From assembly GCF_950023065.1 (NCBI RefSeq), contig NC_088680.1:63587350-63651349 (forward strand): a DNA stretch of 64,000 nt. The letters run 5' to 3'. Each line of letters opens with the position of its first letter. The stretch's first letter is position 1. The stretch is from Planococcus citri (taxonomy: Eukaryota > Arthropoda > Insecta > Hemiptera > Pseudococcidae). A program made the position numbers and the translations under genes. The notes under the pieces were generated by a model. That model searched no databases and was not told the DNA's origin. It worked only from the letters and a program-made list of their open reading frames with translations. Below, piece by piece: positions 12,190 through 23,340 of the stretch.

Positions 12190-12727
12190 CCGTGTTTCTG
12201 GATAATCCCCCACTAAAAGTAAGATTTTCACTAATTTTCGTCAAAATCTAGGATACCTACCTATGTTGTTGTTTTTTTTTCTATGTACCCAAATAAACAG
12301 GATTGACAGTCGATGGGCTGACCAAAAGAGTTTGTGTGAAAATGTTAGATTGTTGTTGTTGAATTTTCTGCTGTTTTGAAGCATTATAGGAAATGCACTA
12401 TTTTGTTTAAGTACCTAGTGTCAGATTGAGAATTTAGAATTATCTAGTCTAGCTCTAAATTCCGACGAGTACCTACTTATTTATAGCGATAAAAAACTTC
12501 ATTAATTTCACATGTTCCAACTTTCAGATCGCTTATCGAGCAGATGCTAATCAGCTGAGAATGTTGCAACAGATGTCCAAATATGCAACACAAAGTATTA
12601 CTTATCATTGTAAGAATGTTATTGTGTACTACGACAGTATCAACAAAAATGTTGAGAAAAGCGTAAAATTACTGGAATGGAATAATGATGAAATCACTCC
12701 GCAAAACCTTTCAAATTTACAATTTAT
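12190..12727 (+). pseudogene. COLFI pseudogene P3 (truncated exon 4)
   Basis: A + strand copy with an intact acceptor and the first two-thirds of COLFI exon 4 (12528-12727), in frame, close to COLFI-2 exon 4 (MLQQMSKYATQSITYHCKN shared). It stops inside the NLQF segment where FB-IV-type repeat sequence begins. The upstream intron sequence (12190-12527) is the inverse of 14019-14440, so this is one arm of an inverted duplication facing COLFI-2. Confidence 0.7.
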
Positions 12728-13565
12728 ATATGGACCACATCCACGGCCCCCATCCCCTCCCCAAATGGGATAAAAGTTTTAAAAAAAGTGTTTTTGTTAC
12801 TGCGACACACGAAATAGTATGTTTTTGGTAACGCTGAACACAAATATGACGTCAGATTTATATTTTTCATTTTCATATTTTTATTTATTTTTTTAATAGG
12901 TACTTACCTACTTACTTTATACCTTTTCAAATTAAAAGAAAAATTATCAGAATGACATCATTAGATCATTCCATGCAAAATCAGCTTGGTTTTGAGTTTA
13001 AATTCTTCGATCATGCTCAATTTTTTTTTTTTTTTTTTTTGTTGTAAATATCGCCATCATTGGTTTCTTAATTCTTTTCGAAGCATATGTGGTGGGATCC
13101 GTCTTTTTCAGAATATTATTTGTCAAAATTTTTTGAAAGTTTCAAGTTGTTATATACCTACCTAATCTGAAAATTACGAGTAGAAAAAAAATTCAGGAAG
13201 CATACATTTTCGTAATATTAGGACATTTTTTATTTCATAAATTTTACATTTCGAAAAAATTCAAACGAAAGTTTTTTACAGCCAGTTGTCAATAAATCTT
13301 GAAAATCTAGTTGTGGTAAAAAACTTTGAAATGCAGATAATTTCGGAAACAGAAGTTTGTCTCTCGAAATTTTTTTCAGGATATATTGATAGCTGGTCGT
13401 GGAAACCGTATGATGAATTCACATCCATTTTTAATCGTTTGTCACCAGTTGTTTGTTGTTCTCTCCGAAAAAACTGCTTGAATTTTATGCATACAACTAG
13501 AAATTTTCAATCTAACTTTCGGAAACCCTCATCATGGGCTACTCAAGCCGCTTTGATTTCGAAAA
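12728..13565. other. FB-IV scrap and COLFI 3'-flank sequence
   Basis: 12728-12870 is a short FB-IV fragment. 12930-13420 matches the COLFI 3'-flank-like sequence at 4900-5350 on the same strand. A frame at 13286-13612 partly overlaps the COLFI-2 last exon on the opposite strand and has no domain. No independent gene is supported. Confidence 0.4.
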
Positions 13566-16500
13566 TTAATGAAAGCAAACAGGTTCAATGTCCACGTAAA
13601 TATATTGTCTAGGTCTTCCGATATCTCGAACTGCTATATCAGTGATGGGAAGTTGGGAAGGTACGTTAGTTGAGTATGTGATGCGCGTTTCTGAGCTATG
13701 AGGATGGTTTATATGCTGTTACAACAAGACATCGATGAATTTTAAAAATTAAAAAAGCTCCCAAAAAAACTCGGTACTTATAGATATAGTATTTACCTGA
13801 CAATTGTCGTAACCGGACATAAATTGTAAATTTGAAAGGTTTTGCGGGGTGATTTCATCATTATTCCATCCCCGTAATTTTACGCTTCTCTCAAAATTTT
13901 TGTTGATACTGTCGTAGTACACAATAACATTCTTACAATGATAAGTAATACTTTGTGTTGCATATTTGGACATCTGTTGCAACATTCTCAGCTGATTAGC
14001 ATCTGCTCGGTAATCGATCTGAAAGTTGGAACATGTGAAATTAATTATATGTTTTCTATTGCTATAATATAAGTACTCAGAATTTAGAGCTAGATAGACT
14101 AATTCTCAATCTGAAACTACCTAGGTACTTAGGCAAAATGGTGCATTTCCTATAATGCTTCAAAACAGCAGAAAATTCAACAACAACAATCTAACATTTT
14201 CACACAAGCTCTTTTGGTCAGCCCATCGACTGTCAATCCTGTTTATTTGGGTACATCGAAAATGGTATTTTATCCAAACGTGGGAAGAAAACGCATATTT
14301 GATCACTCGAGCGACTAGCGAGAGTGAATAAAGTAGTGTTTTATTGTACTAGTAGGATAAAAAAACATATCCTAGATTTTGACGAAAATTAGTGAAAAAG
14401 CTTACGTTGAGTGGGAGATTATCCAGAAAAATGTTGAGTGCCACAGCTGTTTAGGGGACTAAGCCATTGCCAAAAAACTACAATTTTTTCAAAAATAACC
14501 CTGCATTGAGGATCCCTGGCTCCGCTTCCTGAATAGCTATGGGGTTTATAATTTTTCTGAGTTGTCTCCCATTTAAAATAAGCTTCCCCATTCATGTTTG
14601 TCAAGATCCAGCCGATTCAGGACTTTTTTTCATTTTTTTGAGAAACCTCACTCTTACTTGCACAGGTGCAGGGTATAGTCCAGTTTCTAGTTCGAAAATC
14701 TCATTTATATACCCTAAACTCCATCTTGAGGGTGTAATTAAGCTATCTAGGTGTTTATATTGGTTGCTTACCTGGTAACTGGGATGTCGTTTTCCTAACC
14801 AAACTTCTGATTTAGCCCCAGAAATATCAAACTTTTTCGAACGATATGGGTACGAGGATATACACGTTTCACGTGTTTTGAGTTTACAATCAGCTAAGAT
14901 CATATATTTTTCATCACCTTGGCTGGGATTTATCCAATAGGAACCTACATTTGGAAAAATAATTGAATTAGATTTCAAATTCTATCAACAGTAGGTACGT
15001 AAATGGTATGGAGGTAATAATTCCACTTTTCAACGTGATATTTACGGTCTTCATTTCCGAAACCACCGTCAAACACTTCTCGGCATGTTTTTGGTCGATG
15101 TATTTTTGAAGGATTCTACAAAAATATGATAGATAATTAGGAAGGATCATTGTTTATGTTTTCAAAACGCCAAGTCATCGAGTACCAAAAAATATTTAAG
15201 CGATTTGCAAATTTTCTAACAGTCAATAGAATCTTATAGAGCAGGCAAATAGCGGGTTTAAAAAGGAAAAAATTGGCACATTAATTTTTTCTTCGGGAAT
15301 GTGTTCAGATGAACCCCCTGAACTACCAAAAAAAAACAGAACCTCCTATAACCCTGGAGCTAATTTTTTTATGGGGCTAAAACCGGTTCCGATTTACGTT
15401 TTTTGCGATTTACTCCGAAAATATTGGGTTTACGAGAAAAACTACCAGGACTAAAAATGTTCTCCTTCAAATTCTCGACAATTTGATACTACGCTCGATA
15501 CCCATTCCTCAAGCGGGGTGCCTAAAAAAAGGGGTGGAAAGAGTAGGTGTTTGAAAAAAAATCAGTCCAATAAATTGATCAAAGTCGCCACTTAATATCA
15601 TTCGTTTTCACTCAAATTTTTTTTAACAAAGTCTACTCACTCAACTATTGATCACACCACCATTGATTGGTCTTCAACCCTCCCAAGGGGTTGGTGGGGG
15701 ATGCTTGGTTTTTCAAGTAACACACAACTGAATCATATATTTGAAAAACGAATCTCATGCGATATATTGAATGATATGTTTTCGAAGTCGTTGAATACGA
15801 ATATCAACTTATTTTCTAGGTTCAACGCCTCAAAGCCCCTCTGTGCCCCAAAAAGGTGGTTGAAATTTTGAAAAATCGTGAACAGTCGAGTGATATATCG
15901 AATGTTATGTTTTCGAGGTCGCTGAGTACGAATATGAACTTATTTTTTGTGTCCCCCCCCCCAATGTCCCTCTGTGCTCCAACAAGGGGACCGAAATTTC
16001 AAAAAATCATTAAAAAGTCGAGTGATATATCAAATAGAATGTTTTTGAGGTCACCAAGCACAAATATGAACATATTTTTTAGGTCCAACCCCACAATGTC
16101 CCTCTTCGCTCCAAAAAAGAGGCCAAATTTCTAAAAATCTTGGAAAGTCGAGTGATGTATCGAATGGTATGTTTTCGAGGTTGCTGAGTCCGAATATGAA
16201 CTTATTTTTCGGATCCAATCTCACAATGTCCCTCTTCGCTCCAAAAATGGGCCAAATTTTGAAAAATCATGAAAAGTCCAGTGATAAATATATCGAATGG
16301 TGTGTTTTCGGGATTCTATTTTGAAATATGTTATCAATTTATGAGTTTTTCCAGCAAAAAAAGAAACATTATAAATGATTAATTTCATTTAAAGGAGGAG
16401 TTGCGATAAGGCCATTTTTTGGCCCCACCTAGTTTTCAACTAGATCACTCTAAAAATGTTGTAATAAATGTCCGAAATACGAACCCGTGGTTAGTTAACC

Positions 16501-19188
16501 CAAAATGACCATTTTTTGGGCTCCAGGGGTTCCCAAAGTTGCGAATAAAAAAATAATTTTAGGAACCACTAAGTATTATTTTCAAAAACTTTCTTGGCGT
16601 AAAATATCTGTTTAAACCTGATAAACATTATGTGAGGTGATTTTCCTACTTTCGACCCTCAGGGGCAGAAATTGGGGGGTTTTGATATTTGAAAAATTTT
16701 GGAACCACCGTTGTGAACCTACCCCTTTGATCCTCGCTAAAAAGCTTTTCACAGTTTATTATTAGTATCTGAGAGACCTCCATGCTACCAAATTTTGAGC
16801 TCAATAAAAATTTTCGCTGGCACTCAAAAATCCAATTTTCCAATTTTTCGTAATTTCGATATTTTGGGAACCCCTGGAAAGCTAGAAACTTGGGATTTGC
16901 GCCAAACGTAACGTTTTGAGGTATATAATCGATTCTGTATGAAAAAGTTGAATTTAGCTCCCTGTGTATTCGTAATTTTGAACCCTTTTTTCAGAGCCCC
17001 CCATTTTAGGCACCCCTAAGAAAGGCGTTTATGCATATTTTTTGAAATACATTGAAGAATTTACATTTGAAGTACACTAGCAAGTGCTCGATAATTTTTC
17101 GAATGATTTTTCCACTAACTTTCAAAATTGAGCTATTTTGGGTCAAATTCTGAGATTTAACTCTTCGAAAAGATGTTAAAATCACGTTTTCACGATTTCA
17201 TCAAAGTAAAAATCTCAGGATTTGACCCAAAATAGCTCAATTTTGAAAGTTAGTGGAAAAATCATTCGAAAAATTATCGAGCACTTGCTAGTGTACTTCA
17301 AAGGTAAATTCTTCAATTTATTTCAAAAAATATGCATAAACGCCTTTTTTAGGGGTGCCTAAAATGGGGGGCTCTGAAAAAAGGGTTCAAAATTACGAAT
17401 ACACAGGGAGCTAAATTCAACTTTTTCATATAGATAATCGATTATATACCTCAAAACGTTACGTTTGGCGCAAATCGCAGGTTTCTAGTTTTCCAGGGGT
17501 TCCCAAAATATCGAAATTACAAAAAAATGAAAAATTGGATTTTTGAGTACCAGCGAAAATTTTTATTGAGCTCAAAATTTGGTAGCATGGAGGTCTCTCA
17601 GATACTAATAAACTGTGAAAAGCTTTTTAGCGAGGTTCAAAGGGGTAAGATCAAAATGGGGGTTCCAAAATTTTCAAAAAATCAAACCCCCCCCCCAATT
17701 TCTGCCTCCGAGGGTCGAAAATAAAAAAATCTCCTCTCATAACGTTTATCGGCTTCTAACAAATATTTTACGCTAAGAAAGTTTTTGAAAATAATACTCA
17801 GTGGTTCCTAAAATCATTTTCTTATTCGCAACTTTGAGAACCCCTGCGGCCCAAAAAATGGTGATTTTGGGTTAACTAACCACGGATTCGTATTTCGGAC
17901 ATTTATTACAACATTTTTAGAATGATCGAGTCGAAAACTAGGTGGGGCCAAAAAATGGCCTTATCGCAACTCCTCCTTTCCCATAAAAATATAATTCGAG
18001 TGGCACGTAAGTACATACCTAGACAAAATTTAAAAATATAAATTAGTTGGATGATTATACATGTCGAATTTCATTGAAATAACATATATTTGTGCTTGGC
18101 GACCTCAAAAACACTCTATTTAATATATCACTCGGGTTTTTTGATGATTTTTTGAAATTTCGGCCCCCTTGTTGGAGCTCAGAGGGACATTGGGGGATGG
18201 GACCTAAAAAATATGTTCATATTTGTGCTTGGCGATCTCAAAAACATTCCATTTGATATATCACTAGACTTTTTAATGATTTTTTGAAATTTCGGCCTCC
18301 TTGTTGGAGCACAGAGGGACATTGGGGGGTGGGACACAAAAAATAAGTTCATATTCGTACTCAGCGACCTCGAAAACATAACATTCGATATATCACTCGA
18401 CTTTTCACAATTTTTCAAAATTATAACCCCCTTTTTGGGGCACAGAGGGGCTTTCAGCAGTTGGACCCAGAAAATAACTTTGAATTCGTATTCAGTTGTG
18501 TGTTACTTGAAAAACCAAGCATCCCCCACCAACCCCTTGGGAGGGTTGAAGACCAATCAATGGTGGTGTGATCAATAGTTGGGCGAGTAGACTTTGTAAA
18601 AAAAAATTGAGTGAAAACGAATGATATTCAGTGGTAACCTTGATCAATTTATTGGACTGACTTTTTTTCAAACACCTACTCTTTCTACCCCTTTTTTTAG
18701 GCACCCCTCTTGAGGGATGAGTATCGAGCGTGGTATCAAATTGTCGAGAATTTGAAGGGGAACATTTTTAGTCCTGGTAGTTTTTCTCGTAAACCCAATA
18801 TTTTCGGAGTAAATCGCAAAAAACGTAAATCGGAACCGGTTTTAGCCCCTTAAAAAAAATTAGCTCCAGGGTTAGGAGGTTCGGTTTTTTTTTGGTAGTT
18901 CAGGGGGTTCATCTGAACACATTCCCGAAGAAAAAATTATTGTGCCAATTTTTTTCCTTTTTGCCCTCGCTTTTCTACGTTATTTTCCTGCTCTATTAAG
19001 AGTACCTAGTCTTGGATTTTGATGACAGTGGCCTAGGTTTTGCCACAACATTTCAATTAGATATTATTTTTTCGTAACTGGTCAATTTTTTCCAATTATT
19101 TATAGGTAGGTAGTCAAAATGCACTTACTACACTTCTTGATGCCCCATGGAATATTGTAATAATAATGAATGTCAAAAAAAGATACAT
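13566..19188 (-). CDS. COLFI-2: secreted stand-alone fibrillar-collagen NC1-domain protein
   Basis: Five - strand exons: 19188-19129, 15115-15046, 14944-14772, 14018-13797, 13715-13566, phases 0,1,0,0, total 224 aa. Signal peptide of about 18 residues, then one COLFI domain: SYWINPSQGD, TRETC, ITYHCKN, the exon-5 PSQLPITDIAVRD block and terminal VCFH. The six cysteines at about 31, 63, 71, 129, 174 and 222 match collagen C1, C4-C8. The collagen sequon (QNIT) is changed to QSIT. The first intron carries the 3.76-kb palindrome FB-II. The alpha paralogues COLFI-1 and COLFI-4 share most of exon 4. All splice sites and frames remain open, so I treat it as functional, although a 3.9-kb intron dominated by a palindrome could affect expression. 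Confidence 0.8.
15237..18995. mobile_element. Foldback element FB-II (3.76 kb)
   Basis: A large palindrome in COLFI-2 intron 1. Ends are TAGAGCAGG at 15237 and CCTGCTCTA ending at 18995, flanked by TTA on both sides (15234-15236, 18996-18998). The paralogous site near 9755 reads through once, which supports a 3-bp target duplication. The arms match for most of their length; the axis is near 17190. The outer arms hold 128-133-bp tandem units (15760-16310 and inverse 18050-18500). PIF/Harbinger elements make TTA duplications, but no transposase is seen and the assignment is tentative. Confidence 0.78.
15760..16330 (+). repeat. About 130-bp tandem array, left arm of FB-II
   Basis: Four to five units with the landmark GTATGTTTTCGAGGT followed by CGAATATGAACTTATTTTT, at about 15775, 15905, 16037, 16167 and a partial at 16298. 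The inverse array is at 18050-18500. The core is recognisably related to the units in FB-I and FB-IV. Confidence 0.75.
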
Positions 19189-20302
19189 CTTGAGTCACTG
19201 CCAGTTGCTTGATTTTTACAAATAAATTATTTCAATTCGAAAAAAAAGTAAATTAAAACGGGCAATGTGACCAGTCACCACTGAGAAGCATAAAACTTGG
19301 CATTCAATGAAAAGAAATGAGTACTTAGGTTAAAGTAACCCTGCTCTCTTAATTAATTGTATCAATGAATTCAAAAAAAGCGTAATCGATTCACAATATT
19401 GTACAGAAAAATCATACAACTGCACAAACGTATACTATCCGCGAGCAATCGAATAAGCACTGGAAGGAATCCAAACTCGAGCCCCTTTAGTTGTATGTAC
19501 ATATAATGTACTTGTTTATAGATCAGATGTTTACAACTTGGTGGATGATTCGTGGACTACATTGAATGAGTCCTGAAAGAATGCGACTTGGAGCCTGTTT
19601 GGTCGCAAGTGTTCCTAACTTGGTGGTTTAAGCAGTGTAAGTAAAGGGTTCTAATGTAATTTTCGTGCTTTAGTTTGGTGGTCGTATTTATAATGTAAAC
19701 TTTCATGTATGGTGATTATGGCATCATTCCCCTCTTCTCCTTTTTAAGTATACTCACCCCTATATAAATCTTAATGATCATTCGAATACAAAAAATACTA
19801 TACCGAGGTGACTGCAAAACACCTTTCGCATTTTGAAGACCACTCATGGGAGACCAAGCGAGATCATTGAGTGGGTGGTAAATGGAATACCTAAACATGG
19901 TTTCGATGAACAAAATAGATGATGTTTTTTAGTCATTAATATTTGTCAACTACTACGGAAACGCGTAGCACGCATTTACTCAGGTATTTTTCATGATTTA
20001 GGTAGCTATAGGTACCTGTACTACACAATGTATGTAGGATTGTAGGTATAGGTACACTATTTATAAAAAATGGGCAATGCGTAGATAAAAAATTATAATA
20101 AAACATGAATTTAGATGAAATTGAAGATTAAACATCAGTCAACACAAAATAATACAAAATTCAGATTACAAAAACAAATGCAATGAGAATAATTATATAT
20201 ATACATATGTATGTACATGGTAAGAAGTAGGTTGAAAAAAAAACAAAAAAAAAATCAAAACAAGTTGACTACACATTTAAGTAATATTTGTGGATACATA
20301 TA
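19189..20302 (-). promoter_or_regulatory. Upstream region of COLFI-2 and 3' flank of COLFI-3
   Basis: 19189-20020 resembles the region upstream of COLFI-1 (9991-10700). 20020-20302 matches 58005-58220 downstream of COLFI-5, so it is the shared 3' flank of the beta subfamily. No other gene is visible. Confidence 0.45.
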
Positions 20303-21833
20303 TTACCATGAAAAACGAACCGGTCCCATCTCTACATTGAACCACTGGCCATGTCCTCTCCCCCCGTCTCGTATGGCGACGTCTGCGAAGGGGAGTCTCT
20401 CACATCTTGTAGTGGAGTATTCAATAACAGTTTCTTTCCATTCATTCGAATTGTCCCTATACTGAAAAAATAAAAATGAAAAATAGATTTAAAAAAATTA
20501 GGAGCAATAGGTAATTTACGGTATTTTGTTGTAGCAAGAGACACATTCATGAAAATTTGTTTTTAAAAAAATTCAAAAACAAGTTGAACTTGAAAAAAAA
20601 AATTGAACTAACTTTTTCGAAAAAATGTTGCTTACTCATAAAATAAATGGGTAATATGGGAGGATTTTCAGAAAATTTTCTCGAATTTTACATTTTTCAA
20701 ACTTATAAATCTTGTTTCGCATTACTCATCTTGAATGGGTCCTTTGCTAGCCACAGAAAAATATAGATATCCAGATTCAAAATTTACCTACCTTACAATC
20801 ATCTTTAGCCGATTCCAGTTTTAAATCTAATGGACCCAGTGGGGTCAGCTCTTTATCGTTCCATGCGAGAATCTTGATACTTTTGTCTAAAGTGTTTTGG
20901 ACAGCGTCATAAAACGCCACCAGATTTTTACACTTAATAGTGATGTTTTGGTAACACCATCTCGAAGTTTCTTGAAGTATTTTTATCTGGCTGTTATCGA
21001 ATGGATAATATATCTGTAATCACGATTAAATACATACTATAAAGTGACGAGTTCTCAGTAGAATATGGCGGGTATGCACAAATCGCACATGTGGTAAATT
21101 TACTAACCTCCATACCGATGTTTTCTATCCATACTTCGCCTCGTGCAGTTGACACATCAGTCGGTACTCTTATTTTTGAGTCTTTTAATAGAGGATAGAC
21201 CACGGTTTCATTTCTACTGAAGTCGCACCACACTGGGAACTCGGAGTATTCGTCGTCTTCGTATTTGGTCATGGGGTTTATCATAAATAAGCCTACACAA
21301 AAATGGAAATAATTTTTAAAAATGGGTACCTACATACAAGTAATTTACATGAATAAGTTACATGGAAGATAAATAACTATGCTCACCGTCTTTAACATTC
21401 GGATCCTTCTTCAGAATATCCAGACAAGTGGAATTACGAGTATTTTCGCTAGAACTTATATTTTTTGCTGCTACTGTTGGTGTTGATGGTTCTTCCTGCA
21501 TAAAAAAAAACAAAGCTTCATGAAATGTCTGCATTTTAATGATAGGTGCCTATGTACATATTACGTAGGTAGGTACATTGTACCTTTCTAGTATGCAAAC
21601 CTAGCTGCTATGATACTTTAAAGATACCTATCAAATTGTTTCTTTCAATCTACCTTTTTTAAAATTATTATTAAATTGAAATTTAATGAAATTTGGAAGC
21701 TAAAGCTTGTGTGGTATTTATATTATAGAAATTCGATATCTAACTCATTTTTAGCTGATGGAGTTCTTACCTGTGCGAACACAATTTTACCGATTACAAC
21801 ACTAATGATCATTATTATACTGTTTATAAACAT
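20303..21833 (-). CDS. COLFI-3: secreted stand-alone NC1-domain protein (beta type)
   Basis: Five - strand exons: 21833-21771, 21495-21387, 21292-21108, 21013-20792, 20461-20303, phases 0,1,0,0, giving 245 aa. Signal peptide MFINSIIMIISVVIG-like, then a Ser/Thr/Asn-rich linker, then a diverged COLFI domain: VWCDFSRNET, QNITIKCKN (the collagen N-glycosylation sequon is kept), a WND...LTPLG block and an exon-5 ERLPFADVAIRD block. Cysteines C1, C4, C6 and C7 remain, but C5 is Val (about 88) and C8 is Arg (about 242; CGT where COLFI-5 has TGT). Two extra cysteines, about 139 and 213, are shared with COLFI-5. All exons are open and compact. It lies antisense in the RTK first intron. Confidence 0.8.
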
Positions 21834-22727
21834 TGTAAAAAAAATTACTTTACGAACAGCTTTAGGTAAAAATTAGAAGTAACTCCAAGCAGAACTACGT
21901 ACGGTCTGATGGAAAAAAACTTAATTACTTAAGTATAGATTTAAACTTAGTCATTGTGGTGCCCGTTTTAAGTATACGTAGTCATTGTGGTGCCCGGTTT
22001 TGGTCTTGAGGTGCCCAAATCGGGCACCACAAGGTCTTTCTATATAAAACGATGTAGAATCTCATGAAATGCACTCTAAGGTGAAAAAAAAATTTTTGAG
22101 GCAGGCACCGCAAGTACCAAGTTTATATAACGGGCACCACTATGACTAAAAATACCAAAAAAACTAAACTGCTCCAAAACACCTTTATCATACATATATA
22201 TGTGATCCTCTATGTACGCGGGCACCACAATTACCATAAAAGACCCGGGCACCACAAGGTACTAGGTACGTGTATTTATATATAGTATGGTTAGTGTTGG
22301 CTGGAGCACATGCTCGATGCGCAAAAATGCGCAAACGTGCGCATTCGCGACTCACCAAACATGAGAAATTCCTTTCAACTGGATTACTTATCTACACATG
22401 AATAGATACCTACGTGATATTTTCGATCGTTTTCAGTTTAAGTCTATTTTGGCTTGAAAACGAAAGATAAACTAAATCAAGATAAAAATTACTGTATACT
22501 AGCTGATAGCAATACTTAGGTATACCTCAGACACGCACGTACTTATTTTTTAAATTTCAAAACGAAAATTCGTACAAAACAAAAAAAAATAAAATAACGA
22601 TTTGTGCAAAATTCTTTACCTATAGAATTTTAGGTAAGGTTAGGTTAGGTATATGTAGAAAAAAGAGAGCTGAAGACGCTATGGTTGCAGTCGTGTTGAG
22701 AGAAACTGCAGTGAAATATAGTGGGTC
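21834..22727. repeat. Upstream flank with GTGGTGCCCG repeats
   Basis: 21834-21950 and 22290-22560 match 59915-60250 upstream of COLFI-5. Between them, 21951-22260 is an insertion absent from the COLFI-5 flank. It holds several copies of GTGGTGCCCG or its complement CGGGCACCAC in both orientations, ending in CGGGCACCACAA, which suggests a small inverted-repeat element of about 0.3 kb. Confidence 0.5.
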
Positions 22728-23340
22728 ATTCCATGTGAAGCTTCAAAGTTCTCTAAAACGTATGAAAATGGAAAATAGTTGGAAAATGCTCCGGTTGTAC
22801 GTGATATAGAATTTTGAACCTAATTTTTTTCAAATTGTGGTACCTACTTTGGGAGGATAATCGACAAATAATGTCAAAATCAGTGTTGCCACTTTCAAAA
22901 ACTTAAAAAAAATCGATTAAAAAATTATAATTTGAAATATATTACTACGATGTTCACATTGTCCACGAGTTAAAATTCTGAAAAAATTCTTAGCTTTACG
23001 TACTTAGTTCTTTTTACGTACGAGTAGAATAACGTAGGTATCAAAAAATTAGACAGACATTTTTTTTCTTTTCCGAGAAAAAAATTGTAAATGTGGCGCT
23101 TATTGAAAAATACCATCGGAAACCTAAAAAATGAATATTTTTGCATTTTTGAGATATTTTTACCAATTTGTAGACGAACATGTGAAAAAATCCCCTACCC
23201 CCCCCCCAAATTGTCAACGAATTGACGAGAAACGCAATTTTTCATGCTATAATTTTATCAGTGAAACATTGAAAACATTTTCCCGCTGTTTTAAACAAAA
23301 ACACAAACTTAAAAAATGAATAAGTATTTCTGAATTTTTG
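22728..23340 (+). repeat. Fragment of foldback family FB-VIII
   Basis: Starts with GGGTCATTCCATGTGAAG, a terminal motif shared with other foldbacks here, then AAGTTCTCTAAAACG and TCAAAATCAGTGTTGCCACT. The same order is found in the full palindrome at 49018-49922. Only one arm is present before FB-III sequence begins. Confidence 0.5.
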
